This document shows positions 25,379 to 34,277 of a stretch of DNA of 64,000 nucleotides, piece by piece. Source of the DNA: Planctomycetota bacterium. GTDB taxonomy: Bacteria; Planctomycetota; UBA1135; UBA2386. Numbering within the stretch: the stretch's first letter is position 1; each line of letters begins with the position of its first letter. The notes below the pieces were generated by a model, which was given only the letters and a program-made list of their open reading frames with translations, made no database searches and was not told the DNA's origin. The DNA is taken from positions 62,001 to 126,000 of the forward strand of contig JADLFX010000059.1 of the NCBI GenBank assembly GCA_020849665.1, given 5' to 3'. A program made the position numbers and the translations under genes.

Positions 25379-25682
25379 GGGAGCACTCCGGACCCGGAAC
25401 CACGAACGTCGAGAGCCACCACCGGCAGCACCCTGCTGCGGGTATTCGCTCGCACCGGTCCAGTGTGCGTCCTCAACGAGAGGACAACGGGAATCGGGGC
25501 GCCGGCACAAGGCGCACAGAGGCGCGGGTCCATCCAGTCAGTGTGGAATCGAGGGGGGCGGCGACTGGCCCGCACATCCAAGTGCGGCACATGCTAGCAC
25601 ACTCGCCCTCCGGGCGGCGTGCCTGTTTTGCCGCGGTGCCGCCGCGGACGGGCGGCCACGCGCGCGACGCGCCGCCGCGTGA
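25379..25682. other. Leader/intergenic region upstream of the RRM gene
   Basis: 304 bp between the anti-sigma-like gene end and the RRM gene start, both on the minus strand. It has no supportable gene. It contains a -10-like TAGCAT (minus strand, 25591-25596), leaving about 205 nt of transcribed leader. It is noticeably less GC-skewed than neighbouring coding DNA. Confidence 0.4.
25591..25596 (-). promoter_or_regulatory. Candidate -10 element for the RRM gene
   Basis: Minus-strand TAGCAT in the context GTGCTAGCATG. The same hexamer lies before the gene at 15833. No matching -35 at 17 bp. Confidence 0.3.
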
Positions 25683-26468
25683 CTAGCGACGCCGCTTGAG
25701 GGTCAGCGGCAGATCGTGGCTGGTCCCGACCACCAGACCCATGCCGTCGCGGGCCACGACGCGCAGGTTGAGGGCACCTGCATGCTGCTGCAGCTTCGTG
25801 AGTTCCTCCGCCCGGAACTCCCAGCGGGTGCTCGGCCCGGCGGTCTCGGGCCGCGCGACGATCACCGCCCCCGTCGCGTCGGTCACCGAGGCGTCGTAGC
25901 GCACCGCGCCCAGCACCGGATACCAGTCCAGGTGTGGCTCGGCGAGGTCGATCTCGGCGGCGAGGAGCACGAGGCGTGCGGTGCCGGAGAGCCGCTGATC
26001 CTGCGGCGCGCGCTCCGCCAGGCCGGGTTCACCGCCTCCGCGCAGCGAGATCCACAGGAGGATCGCGGTGGCGACCGCGCCCGCCAGCGCGAACCACGCC
26101 GGACGCGCGAGCCGCCAGCGCCAGCTGTGCGGCGTCGCCGGACGCACCGAGGCCGGCGGTGTGGCCAGGAGTTCGGTGGCGCGCGCGGCGAGTCGGCTCT
26201 GCCCGGCCTCCAGGAGCTGGCGCAGCTCGGGATCCTGCGCCTCGTCCGAGCGCGGCGCGCCCAGGATGCGGCGGCGCAGTTCGCGTTCGGCCGCGAAGAG
26301 GCCGTGCAACACCGCCAGGTCCTCGACCTCGGCGCGCCGCGTCTCGTCGTGCTCGACGAGGTCCTGCAGGCGCTGGGCCTGCCGCGCGGTGAGATCGCGA
26401 TTGGCGTGCGCCGCCAGGAGGTCGGCGTACTCGTCGAACGGGGGACGATCCTCACCCTGCGTGGACAT
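25683..26468 (-). CDS. Putative anti-sigma factor, single-pass membrane protein
   Basis: 261 aa. The cytoplasmic N-terminus (about 120 residues) contains a helical segment with ADLLAAHANRDLTARQAQRLQDLVEHDE, resembling the cytosolic part of planctomycete membrane anti-sigma proteins. One membrane helix follows at about residues 130-148 (FALAGAVATAILLWISL), then a Thr/Val-rich exterior domain of about 110 residues. No HxxxCxxC zinc motif is present, so it is not a classical ZAS protein. Its start overlaps the end of the ECF sigma gene by 17 bp, the strongest hint that it controls that sigma factor. The ligand or signal is unknown. Confidence 0.6.
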   Translation of the reverse strand: MSTQGEDRPPFDEYADLLAAHANRDLTARQAQRLQDLVEHDETRRAEVEDLAVLHGLFAAERELRRRILGAPRSDEAQDPELRQLLEAGQSRLAARATELLATPPASVRPATPHSWRWRLARPAWFALAGAVATAILLWISLRGGGEPGLAERAPQDQRLSGTARLVLLAAEIDLAEPHLDWYPVLGAVRYDASVTDATGAVIVARPETAGPSTRWEFRAEELTKLQQHAGALNLRVVARDGMGLVVGTSHDLPLTLKRRR

Positions 26469-27072
26469 CGTGACTCCTCAGTCGCGCCCGCATCTTCAGC
26501 AGGGCACGGTAGCAGCGATCCTTGACGGTGCTCGCCGGCAGCGCGAGGTGCGCGGCGATCGCCTCGAAGCTCCAGTCCTCCAGGTGGCGGAGCTCCACCA
26601 CCAGCCGCTCTTCGGGCGCGAGGGCGTCGAGGGCCGCGCGCAACGCGTCGATCCCCTCGGCCCGGAACAACGATTCGGTCGGGTGCGGCAGTTCGGCGAC
26701 GCACTCCCGGCCCTCCTCACCCTCGACGTCGAGGCTGCGGAAGTGGAAACGCCGCCGCTCGTGCCGGGTGGTGGCGCGCAGGCAGTTGCGGCAGAAGCCG
26801 TACACCCAGCTCTCCAGGGCCGCCGCCCCGGAATAGTCGCGCAGGCGCGGCCACAGCGCCGCATGCACCTGCTGCACCACGTCCTCCAGCTGGTCGGCCC
26901 CGAGGCCGCAACCCAGCATCCGGTTGAGCCGGTGGACGAAGTGCGCGACGCAGCGCAGGCGCTGCACCAGGAGTTCCACGGCCTGTCGCTCGCGTGCCAG
27001 GGCCCGCCGGACCAGGTGAAGGTCCGGTGTCGCGGCCCGTGAGGGTCCCGAAGCGTCACGCGAGGGAGGCAT
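26452..27072 (-). CDS. ECF-family RNA polymerase sigma factor
   Basis: 206 aa. Region 2 spans about residues 20-100, with LEDVVQQVHAALWPRLRDYSG as the region 2.1-2.2 signature and ALESWVYGFCRNCLRATTRHERRR as region 2.3-2.4. Region 4 is near the end: ALAPEERLVVELRHLEDWSFEAIAAHLALPASTVKDRCYRALLKMR, with a helix-turn-helix for -35 recognition. The ATG at 27072 is chosen because it yields a normal ECF length; the frame is open further up through Arg/Gly-rich sequence. It is transcribed with the downstream membrane protein (17-bp overlap), a standard sigma/anti-sigma arrangement. Its regulon is unknown. Confidence 0.85.
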   Translation of the reverse strand: MPPSRDASGPSRAATPDLHLVRRALARERQAVELLVQRLRCVAHFVHRLNRMLGCGLGADQLEDVVQQVHAALWPRLRDYSGAAALESWVYGFCRNCLRATTRHERRRFHFRSLDVEGEEGRECVAELPHPTESLFRAEGIDALRAALDALAPEERLVVELRHLEDWSFEAIAAHLALPASTVKDRCYRALLKMRARLRSHDVHAG

Positions 27073-27394
27073 GGCAGGACGGCCAGACCGGTGAGTGTCC
27101 TGAGCCGGGCGCGGAGCCGGGAGAATCCGGTCCGGCCACGAGGCTCCGGGTGCTCCCGGGTGCCCCCATGGTATGGGCCGCGCAAGGAGAGGCCCGTCGC
27201 GCCACGCGCGCCTCCCGTGGCGCCGTGGGGTCTGGCCGCCGCGCGCCGCTCCGGGGGGCCCGCGGCGGCCCGTCGGGGGGTGGCCCGTGCCACGGGGCGC
27301 GCGCCCGGACCGCGCCGCCCAGCCCTGGCGGCGACGCTCCTCCGTGCCGCAGACTCCACACTGCCAGCCCGCCGCACCCATCGAGTCCCGACCC
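27073..27394. other. Divergent intergenic region
   Basis: 322 bp between the ECF sigma gene (minus) and the AcuC-like gene (plus). No gene or clear promoter hexamer pair is visible. It is rich in G runs. Confidence 0.35.
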
Positions 27395-28549
27395 GTGCCT
27401 CCCGCCAACGCCCTCCTCGTCGCCCTCGACCGCCTGCCCGCCTACGACCTGGGTTCGGACCACCCGTTCGCCAAGGACCGGCTCGCGCCCCTGGTCGACC
27501 TCTTGCGCCGGATGCGACTCGTGGAACCCCGCGAACTCCTCGCCACCGACCCGGCGAGCGACGAGGACCTCCTCGACCTGCACACGGCGGAGTACGTCGA
27601 GACCCTCAAGGCGCTCGGCCGCAGCGCTCCGAGTCCCGCGCTCCTGGCGCGCGCCTGGCGCCACGGACTGGGAGATGGCGACAACCCCATCGCCCCGGGC
27701 CAGCACGAGGCCGCGGCCGCGGTGGCCGGCGCCACGCTCGCCTGCGTGCGGGCGGTGCTCGCCGGCACCACGCTGCGGGCCTTCAACCCGGCCGGCGGCC
27801 TGCACCACGCCTTCGCCGACCGGGCCAGCGGCTTCTGCCTCTACAACGACCTCGTGCTGGGGATCCGCGCCGCGCGAGCCGGCGGCATGGCTCGCGTGCT
27901 CTATGTGGACTACGACGTGCATCATGGCGACGGGGTCGAGGCGGCGTTCGCCGGCGACCCCACGGTGATGACGATCTCGTTCCACCAGGATCCCGACACG
28001 CTCTTCCCGGGCACCGGACGGATCGAGGATCTGGGACAGGGGTCCGCGCGCGGCACCAAGGTGAACGTGCCGCTCGCGCCGGGCACCGGCGACGCCTCGT
28101 GGCTGGCCGCGGTCGAGGCGCTCCTGCCGCCGCTCGCCGAGCGCTTCCGGCCCGAGCTGGTGGTGACCCAGCACGGCTGCGACACGCATTGGAGCGATCC
28201 GCTCGCCCAGCTGCAGCTCACCACGGGCGCGATGCTCGAGGCCGCGCGACTCACGCGCGCGGTGGCGGACCGGCATTGCGGGGGGCGCTGGGTGGCCACC
28301 GGTGGCGGCGGCTATCAGCCCTATCGGGTCCTGGCCCGGGCATTCGCCATGGTGTGGCTGGTGATGAGCGATCGGCCGGTTCCGGAGCGGATCGACGAGG
28401 GCTGGCTGGCCGCGTGGTCGGCTCGCAGCGGGGGCGGGCTCCCGGAGTTCTTCCTGGATCCCCGCCGGGAGGGTGCGGGTTCGCCCCGTGCCGCCGAGAC
28501 CAACACGCGCACCGTTACCGCGCTGCGACAACTGCTCGGCCTCGCCTGA
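27395..28549 (+). CDS. Histone-deacetylase-family protein (AcuC-like)
   Basis: About 384 aa zinc-dependent deacetylase of the arginase/deacetylase fold. Visible active-site features are the tandem histidines in GGLHHAFADRASGFCLYND, the metal-binding DYDVHHGDGVE, FHQDPDTLFPGTG, QHGCDTHWSDPLAQL and GGGGYQPYRV. In Bacillus, AcuC deacetylates acetyl-CoA synthetase; other members act on acetylpolyamines or unknown acetyl-lysines, so the substrate is not fixed. The start is the GTG at 27395, preceding PPANALLVALD, because upstream residues are Arg/Pro-rich. It is divergent from the ECF sigma gene. Cytoplasmic. Confidence 0.85.
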   Translation: MPPANALLVALDRLPAYDLGSDHPFAKDRLAPLVDLLRRMRLVEPRELLATDPASDEDLLDLHTAEYVETLKALGRSAPSPALLARAWRHGLGDGDNPIAPGQHEAAAAVAGATLACVRAVLAGTTLRAFNPAGGLHHAFADRASGFCLYNDLVLGIRAARAGGMARVLYVDYDVHHGDGVEAAFAGDPTVMTISFHQDPDTLFPGTGRIEDLGQGSARGTKVNVPLAPGTGDASWLAAVEALLPPLAERFRPELVVTQHGCDTHWSDPLAQLQLTTGAMLEAARLTRAVADRHCGGRWVATGGGGYQPYRVLARAFAMVWLVMSDRPVPERIDEGWLAAWSARSGGGLPEFFLDPRREGAGSPRAAETNTRTVTALRQLLGLA

Positions 28550-28712
28550 CCCCGCGCGCGCGACGCGCGACGCCGCAGTGCCTCCGGGTGCGCCGGCACC
28601 GCGGGTCCGCACCCCTGGGCGCCGGCGGGCGCCAAGTGTAGAACGCGCGCGTTGCTCGGGAGGAGACCTGCCCGCCTCGCCCCCGTCTCCCGCGCCCAGG
28701 CCCGACACCAAG

Positions 28713-29789
28713 ATGCACACCTCGTCCGCCCTCGCGGTCCTCTCCCTGCTCGTCCTGCCTCTCGCCGCACAACAGTCGATCGTCTCGCCGACGATCGCGG
28801 CCACGACCGAAGGCAGCACCAGCTCGCTCTTCCCGTTCAGTGCCGGAACCACGTATCGATACCAGCAGGTCCACTCCGACGTCGGCGGCTCGATCAAGCA
28901 GATCAAGGAGCTGCGGTTCCGCGCCGATGGCGCCCCCGGCACGTTCGGCGCCACGCGCACGCTCGACATGGAGCTGATCATGGGCGTGGGCCGGCCGTTC
29001 CAGAGCGCGGGCTATGGCTTCGACGGCAACTACATTGGCACCAACACCGTCGTCCTGACGCGCCAGAACGTGAGCCTCGGCCCCGTGGGCACGGTGTCCG
29101 GCGGCCCCACGGCGTTCTCGCCGGCGCTCCGGCTGCTGCTCGGCGCACCCTTCGTCTACACCGGCGTGGGCTCCCTGATCTGGGAGGCGCGCATCCATGG
29201 GGCCACGCAGACGGCAGGGACGTTTCCGGCCCTGGACGTCGAGACCGGCGTCGCCGTGGCGGGCAGCGGAGTGAGCACGGGGCAGGGCTGCATCGCCTCG
29301 GGCAACACCGTGCCCATGAGCCATGGCGTGCAGGTGGCCGACAACAGCGGCGTGCTCCAGCTGGCGTTCGCGCTGGGCAATGCCCCGGCCAACTCGCCCA
29401 CGATCCTCTCGTTCGGCATCGGCAATCCCAACCAGCCATTCGCGGGTCTCTGCTCGAACCTGCTCACCAGCTTCGAGCTCGTGCTGCCCATCGGCTTCTC
29501 GGGTGCCACGGGCTCCCTGCCGGTCGCCGCGGCGACGACCTACATCTTCGCCAACCGCTTTCCCCTGGGCGGCACGCTCTACTCGCAGATGCATGCCCTC
29601 GACGTGAATCGGACCGATTTCTACAAGGTCGCGAACTCCAACGGCCTGCGGATCACGGTCCCGGCCAGCAACCCCACGCGCATCGTCCAGGCCACGCGGG
29701 TGTTCCACACGACCTCGACGGCCACCGAGGGTTTCGTACTGACCGCGTCCTCGCACGGCTATGCGGTGGTGACGCAGTTCGTGTACTGA
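28713..29789 (+). CDS. Secreted protein, lineage-specific family, copy 4
   Basis: 358 aa, function unknown. The ATG at 28713 opens a signal peptide (TSSALAVLSLLVLPLAA then QQ). It is distant from the tandem trio but aligns by landmarks: RYQQVHSD (versus GRYQW), LRFRADG (versus MRRDG), DMELIMG, NTVVLTRQNVSLG, QMHALDVNR and the final TQFVY. Only two cysteines remain (GQGCIAS, GLCSNLL). Compared with the broken copy at 47288 it shares the RYQ..HDD-like segment and the GT/QGC-ASG block, placing these two in one subgroup. It converges on the DUF1501 gene. A small GC hairpin lies at 29799-29813 just past the stop. Confidence 0.75.
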   Translation: MHTSSALAVLSLLVLPLAAQQSIVSPTIAATTEGSTSSLFPFSAGTTYRYQQVHSDVGGSIKQIKELRFRADGAPGTFGATRTLDMELIMGVGRPFQSAGYGFDGNYIGTNTVVLTRQNVSLGPVGTVSGGPTAFSPALRLLLGAPFVYTGVGSLIWEARIHGATQTAGTFPALDVETGVAVAGSGVSTGQGCIASGNTVPMSHGVQVADNSGVLQLAFALGNAPANSPTILSFGIGNPNQPFAGLCSNLLTSFELVLPIGFSGATGSLPVAAATTYIFANRFPLGGTLYSQMHALDVNRTDFYKVANSNGLRITVPASNPTRIVQATRVFHTTSTATEGFVLTASSHGYAVVTQFVY

Positions 29790-30031
29790 GCCGAACACCG
29801 CCGCCACGCGGCGACCGCGACCGGCGCGGCCAGCCCTCCGGCGCCGCCGCGACGGTTGCCGGGCAGACCGATGCAGCCCGGGAGCTGGGCGTGGCCGGCT
29901 CCCCGTGGCGCGATGGCGTGTGCGGCGCGGCCTCCTCGGCGCGAACGTCGGCGTTCCACGGCAGGCTCGCGCGGTGCGTGGCCGCGCGCCCATCGCCGCC
30001 TGCGGCGCGCGGCGCGCCGGACGCACCGGAA

Positions 30032-31240
30032 TCAGCCGAAGATCTCGAGCGGGGCCGGGACGTCGCCGATCACGCCCTCGACCGCGATCCCGGTGCGGGC
30101 CAGCAGCGCCGCATAGACCGAGCGGAAGTCCACGTCGGCGTGCAGGTCGCCATCGTCGAGGCGGTCCAGCCGCGGGGGGCTGCCGAGCAGAGGAGCGCGC
30201 ACGCCCGCGCCGCACACGAACACCGGAGCCGCGGCGCCGTGGTCGGTGCCCAGGCTCTGGTTCTCGGCCACACGGCGGCCGAACTCGGAGTGCACGAGCA
30301 CCGCCGTCCGGGCGAGCGCACCGTGGCCGCGCAGGTCCGCGAGGAACGCTGCCAGCGCGTCGCCGAGTTCGCGCAGCAGCGCCTCGTGGGTCGGCAGCTG
30401 CCGTGCGTGCGTGTCATAGCCACCCTGGACCAGGTGCAGGAGGCGCGTGCCGAACCCGCTCACCACGACCTGGGCCACGAGCTGGAGGCGCCGGCCGAGC
30501 GCGGTCGCGGGATACTCGGCCATGGCGGAGTAGCGCGCGAGGGCCGAGCCGAGCCGTTCGCCGCTGGCCACCGCGCTGCGCGCGATCTCGGCGATGGCGG
30601 CCGCCGGTCCCTCGGCCTGTGGCACCGCGAGGACCTCGCCCAGCGAGGCGCGCCGGGCGCGCCCGGCCTCGCCCTCCGCCGCCGGCAGGGCGTATTCCTC
30701 GATCCGCTCCAGGGTGGGCACCACCACGCGGCGGCCGACCACGCAGAGCGGCATGGCCATGCTGCCGATGGCCAGTCCGGGCAGCGGCGCGCCCTGCGCC
30801 GCCAGCTGGTCTGCGGCCCGTCCCAGCCATCCGCTGGTGGTCGCGCTCACGCGCTGCAGCGCAGGATCGGCCGCGTGCCAGATGTCACGGCTGCGGAAAT
30901 GCGAGCGATCCGGCCTGGGGTAGCCGACGCCTTGCACGGCGGTGGCGAAGCCATCGCGGAACCACGGCACCAGGCGGTGCAGGGCGGCGTGCAGGCCGTG
31001 GCCCCCGGCCACTGCGCTGGCCCCGCGGCGCACCGCGCTCAGGGCCGGCCGCGCCCGCACGTAGAGGCCGTCATCCAGGGGGATCACGGTGTTCAGCCCG
31101 TCGTTGCCGCCCTCCAGCTCGAGGACCACGAGGCAGCGCTCGTCACCCCAGGGCACCCAGCGCAGGAGCGGATCGGCGGCGCGCGCCAGGGGCAGCGCCG
31201 CAAGGGAGAAGAGCAGATCGCGCCGCGTGTACGAGCTCAC
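30032..31240 (-). CDS. DUF1501 family protein
   Basis: 402 aa, exported sulfatase-like fold protein frequent in planctomycetes. It begins with a probable Tat-type signal (SSYTRRDLLFSLAALPLARAA), then LVVLELEGGNDGLNTVIPLDD, typical of the family, with RSHFRSRDIWHA in the middle and VLVHSEFGRRV and GTDHGAAAPVFVCG near the C-terminus. These metal-ligand-like residues match the alkaline-phosphatase superfamily layout, but the reaction is not known. The GTG at 31240 overlaps the DUF1800 stop by four bases (GTGA). It is the last gene of a three-gene operon. DUF1501 and DUF1800 genes are classically paired. Confidence 0.88.
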   Translation of the reverse strand: MSSYTRRDLLFSLAALPLARAADPLLRWVPWGDERCLVVLELEGGNDGLNTVIPLDDGLYVRARPALSAVRRGASAVAGGHGLHAALHRLVPWFRDGFATAVQGVGYPRPDRSHFRSRDIWHAADPALQRVSATTSGWLGRAADQLAAQGAPLPGLAIGSMAMPLCVVGRRVVVPTLERIEEYALPAAEGEAGRARRASLGEVLAVPQAEGPAAAIAEIARSAVASGERLGSALARYSAMAEYPATALGRRLQLVAQVVVSGFGTRLLHLVQGGYDTHARQLPTHEALLRELGDALAAFLADLRGHGALARTAVLVHSEFGRRVAENQSLGTDHGAAAPVFVCGAGVRAPLLGSPPRLDRLDDGDLHADVDFRSVYAALLARTGIAVEGVIGDVPAPLEIFG

Positions 31241-32571
31241 AGGAGTTGCGCCTCCGGCAGACGGGACACCAGCACCAGGATCGCCGCGGGCCCGTCCGGT
31301 CCCGCCGCGCCCGGACCCTCCGCGAAGCGCCGCACCGCCGCGCGCGCGCCGTCCTCGACCCGGTCGTCGAGCAGGACGCGCAGCGCCAGGTCGGCGCGCG
31401 CACGCCCGTCGCGCGCCTCGGCCAGCACCTCCTCGGCGCTGCGCGAGAGCCGGTACGCGCCGCGCCCGCCGAGCAGGTCCTCGGCGAAGCGGCCGCGCTG
31501 CAGCCACGTGGCCGGGGTGAGCCACGCGCGCTCGCCTCGCCAGCCCTCGACGCTCGGCGGCTCCAACAACGCCTCGCCCAGGCGCGTCATCGCCGCGGCC
31601 AGCGGCGTGGGCGCCGCGTTCGCGCCCAGCGCCCGCACCAGCCCCACCACCCAATCGGCCGGCGCGCGCACCCGCGCGCGCCACGCGCGGGGCGCGAAGA
31701 AGAGCCGCGAGCGGAGCAGGACCCGAAGCGTCGCCGCCACGTCGCGCCCGTGCGCGGTGTACACCGCGGCCAGGGCCTCGATCTCCGCGGCGCCCGGCTC
31801 GGGATGCACGAAGAACGCCAGCCACTTGCGCGCCAGGAAGCGCGCGGACGCGGGATGCTCGGCGGCGAGCCGCACGACGTCCTGGCCCTGCCATGCGCCC
31901 CGCTGGCCCAAGACCTCCTTCACGCCCGCGTCGTGCAGGCGCGCCACCATGCGCGGCCGTTCGTCGTGGATCTGCCAGCCGGTGAACGCGCGCGCCGCCT
32001 CCTGCACGTCGTGCTCGCCGTAGCTGCCGCGGCCCAGGGCGAAGAGCTCCAGCAGCTCGCGGGCGAAGTTCTCGTTGGGCCGCCCCTTCACGTTGCTGTC
32101 CGCGTCGAGCCAGCGCAGCATCGCCGGGTCCTGGCTCACGGCCAGGAGCAGGTCGTCGAAGCGGCCAAGGCCCAGGCGGTCGAAGACGTCGAGCTGGCGG
32201 CCCATCCAGCGCACCTGGTTCACCTTGCGGTTGCTGGTCGCGAAATGACCGTGCCAGAAGTACGCCATCCGTTCGGCGATCCGGTTGCGCCCCGCCAGCA
32301 GCCGCCACACGCGCCACGCGCGCAGGCGCTGCAGGTCGCCCGCCGCCAGCACCTCCTCGAGCAGGTCCTCCACCGCGTCGCCTGCCCGCAGGCGGAACAT
32401 CTCGTCCACCGCCGCCGCGGGGCCCAGGCGCGCCAGCCGTTCGCGCTCGGCGAGCGACGCGCCGGACCCCGCACGGTTGGCGAGGTGGCCGGCCTTGGCC
32501 AGGTCGAAGGGATCGCGCGGCCCCGGCTCGAACGGCGCCAGCAGCTCCTGCGCCCGGGTGTCCTGGCTCAT
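31237..32571 (-). CDS. DUF1800 family protein
   Basis: 444 aa. The N-terminal FDLAKAGHLANRAGSG block, MAYFWHGHFATSNRKVN, MLRWLDADSNVKGRPNEN, FARELLELFALG and ARAFTGW are the standard DUF1800 landmarks, as is the C-terminal VEGWRGERAWLTP. No signal peptide is visible, so it may be exported with its partner or act inside. Function is unknown for the family. The ATG at 32571 overlaps the preceding gene by ATGA, and its own stop overlaps DUF1501 by GTGA, so all three are translationally coupled. Confidence 0.88.
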   Translation of the reverse strand: MSQDTRAQELLAPFEPGPRDPFDLAKAGHLANRAGSGASLAERERLARLGPAAAVDEMFRLRAGDAVEDLLEEVLAAGDLQRLRAWRVWRLLAGRNRIAERMAYFWHGHFATSNRKVNQVRWMGRQLDVFDRLGLGRFDDLLLAVSQDPAMLRWLDADSNVKGRPNENFARELLELFALGRGSYGEHDVQEAARAFTGWQIHDERPRMVARLHDAGVKEVLGQRGAWQGQDVVRLAAEHPASARFLARKWLAFFVHPEPGAAEIEALAAVYTAHGRDVAATLRVLLRSRLFFAPRAWRARVRAPADWVVGLVRALGANAAPTPLAAAMTRLGEALLEPPSVEGWRGERAWLTPATWLQRGRFAEDLLGGRGAYRLSRSAEEVLAEARDGRARADLALRVLLDDRVEDGARAAVRRFAEGPGAAGPDGPAAILVLVSRLPEAQLL

Positions 32572-34169
32572 GACCGCGCCCTCCGCACCTCGAGTTCGAG
32601 CGCGGATCCACCCTCCGGCAGCGCGCGCGCCCGCAGCTCGGCACGCTGCACCATGTTCAGCGCCGCGGCGAGCGCGCGCAGCACCCGCGTGGCCTGCGGC
32701 AGGCGCTCGCCCTCGTCCAGCGCGCGTTGCACTGCCAGCACCGCCACGTGCTCCTCCAGCCACGCCGCCACCGGCGCGCCGCGGAGCCAGAGGCGGTCGC
32801 CGGCCAGCTCCACCGGCGGGAGATCCCGCGCCGCGCGCGCCGCCGCGCGCGCCGCCCCCGTCGCGCTGGCCAGGACCACGACGCCCTCGCCCCCCACCAG
32901 GGTGGGCTGCACGTCCTGGCCCGAGGGCGGCAGCCCCACGCCGCGCCACGGCGGCAGGCTCGCGGCATGGCCTCGGATCCCGTCGCGCTCGGCCTCGGCC
33001 CGGACCTGGAACGCGCGCTCGCCGCGCTGCACGCGCTCCGCGCCCGCCACGAGCAGGAGGCCGTGGAACGCGCGCGCGAGGGGCTCGAGCATGCCCTCCT
33101 CCCGCGCCGGCCAGACGGACACGAACGCCGGAATGCGCAGGCGCGGGCGCGGGGCGTCGCCGCCGTCCGCCGGGTCCTCCGGTGGCAGCACCTGCAGGCT
33201 GGGGAATGCGCCGAGCCCCGGCAGCACCGCGTCGAGGAACGACCGGCCGCCGAAGAAGAGGTCCAGCGTCGACAGCGCGCCGCGCGCCCCGGCCAGATCC
33301 TCCGCGCGCACGATCGTGTCCAGATGGCCGAAGAAGCTGCGCAGATCGCGGTCCAGGTCCAGGCCGAGTGCGGCCTCCGGCGCGGGCGCCGGCACGCTGC
33401 GCGTCGCCACGCCGGCGGCCAGGACGTGGCGGATCGGGAGGTCCGCGCGCAGCGGCGAGGCGTCCACATGGGCCGTCGCGCGCACCGATTCGCCGTCCAC
33501 GCGCAGCACCACCCGGAGCGTGCGCGCCGCCTCCACCGCCGCCACCCAGGGCCCCAGGAGCAGACGTCCCCCGGCGTCCAGGTTGCGGTAGCCGTGGCGC
33601 TCGCGCTCCAGGCGGTCGAGGTCCACGTGCAAGGTCAGCGCCTCGCCGTCCCCGGGCCGGGCCGCGGCCAGCCACGCCGCGGCCGCGTGCGGCGGCAGGG
33701 CGCCGAGCACGGTCTCGTTCCGCGCGATCAGGATCGCCTCGCCTTCCCAGCGCGCGGCGGCGCGTTCGCGCAGCCGGCCGAGCAGATCCTCGATCCCGCG
33801 CGCACCGCCGGGCCGCGCCGCCAGCACGAGTTCGGGGCGGCCCGCGGCGGGCAGGACGGCCAGGGCCCACTCCCGCCCGCCCACGGTGCCGAGGAGTTCC
33901 TCCAGCGAGAGCCCGGTGGCAACGCGCGCCCCCAGCTGCAGCGCGAGAACCGCGGGTGCGGCCAGGTCCCGCACGGCCTCCGGCAGGGGTTCGAGAAAGC
34001 TCAGCAGGAGACGCTGCACCTCGGGCAGGGGCACCCCGCCGGCCAGGGCCAGCACGCCCGGCGGCAGGCCGGGTGCCGCGGGCTGCTGCTGCGCCTGGAG
34101 GGCCTTGGCGCCGAGGCTTGCCGCGGCCAGGGCGGCGCAGAGGAGTGGGGCTCGGATGAAGGCTCGCAT
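32568..34169 (-). CDS. Secreted protein of unknown function, first gene of the DUF1800-DUF1501 operon
   Basis: 533 aa. A signal peptide (FIRAPLLCAALAAASLGAKA, cleavage near ALQAQQ) is followed by a mixed alpha/beta protein rich in Ala, Arg, Leu and Val. I recognise no domain. The repeated pattern of a regulated value per segment (VLALAGGVPL, WALAVLPAAG, VVVLASATG) recalls DUF3352-type proteins, as does the gene at 42044, but this is weak. A -10-like TACCGT on the minus strand (34217-34212) in the context GGCTACCGT lies 42 nt before the ATG. It overlaps DUF1800 by four bases, so it belongs functionally with that pair. Confidence 0.65.
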   Translation of the reverse strand: MRAFIRAPLLCAALAAASLGAKALQAQQQPAAPGLPPGVLALAGGVPLPEVQRLLLSFLEPLPEAVRDLAAPAVLALQLGARVATGLSLEELLGTVGGREWALAVLPAAGRPELVLAARPGGARGIEDLLGRLRERAAARWEGEAILIARNETVLGALPPHAAAAWLAAARPGDGEALTLHVDLDRLERERHGYRNLDAGGRLLLGPWVAAVEAARTLRVVLRVDGESVRATAHVDASPLRADLPIRHVLAAGVATRSVPAPAPEAALGLDLDRDLRSFFGHLDTIVRAEDLAGARGALSTLDLFFGGRSFLDAVLPGLGAFPSLQVLPPEDPADGGDAPRPRLRIPAFVSVWPAREEGMLEPLARAFHGLLLVAGAERVQRGERAFQVRAEAERDGIRGHAASLPPWRGVGLPPSGQDVQPTLVGGEGVVVLASATGAARAAARAARDLPPVELAGDRLWLRGAPVAAWLEEHVAVLAVQRALDEGERLPQATRVLRALAAALNMVQRAELRARALPEGGSALELEVRRARS

Positions 34170-34211
34170 GGGTCGCAGCGCTGCGGGATTCGACACGGAG
34201 GATTGCCGGGC

Positions 34212-34240
34212 ACGGTAGCCTCCGCCGCGCGCGCTACTAT
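34212..34240. promoter_or_regulatory. Divergent -10-like elements
   Basis: Two hexamers in the 108-bp divergent gap: TACCGT reading leftward (34217 to 34212) and TACTAT reading rightward (34235-34240, followed by TTTG). They face the operon starting at 34169 and the gene at 34278 respectively. Confidence 0.3.
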
Positions 34241-34277
34241 TTTGTGACCGCCTGACCCCCCGCGGTCGTTCCCCGCG

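Noticed and set aside
28652-33591. Very long open frames of more than 1,100 codons on the plus strand
   Set aside because: They run antisense or out of frame to real genes (copy 4, DUF1501, DUF1800, the secreted protein), read as Arg/Pro/Ala/Gly-rich sequence and contain no domain; GC-rich DNA produces such frames by lack of AT-rich stop codons.
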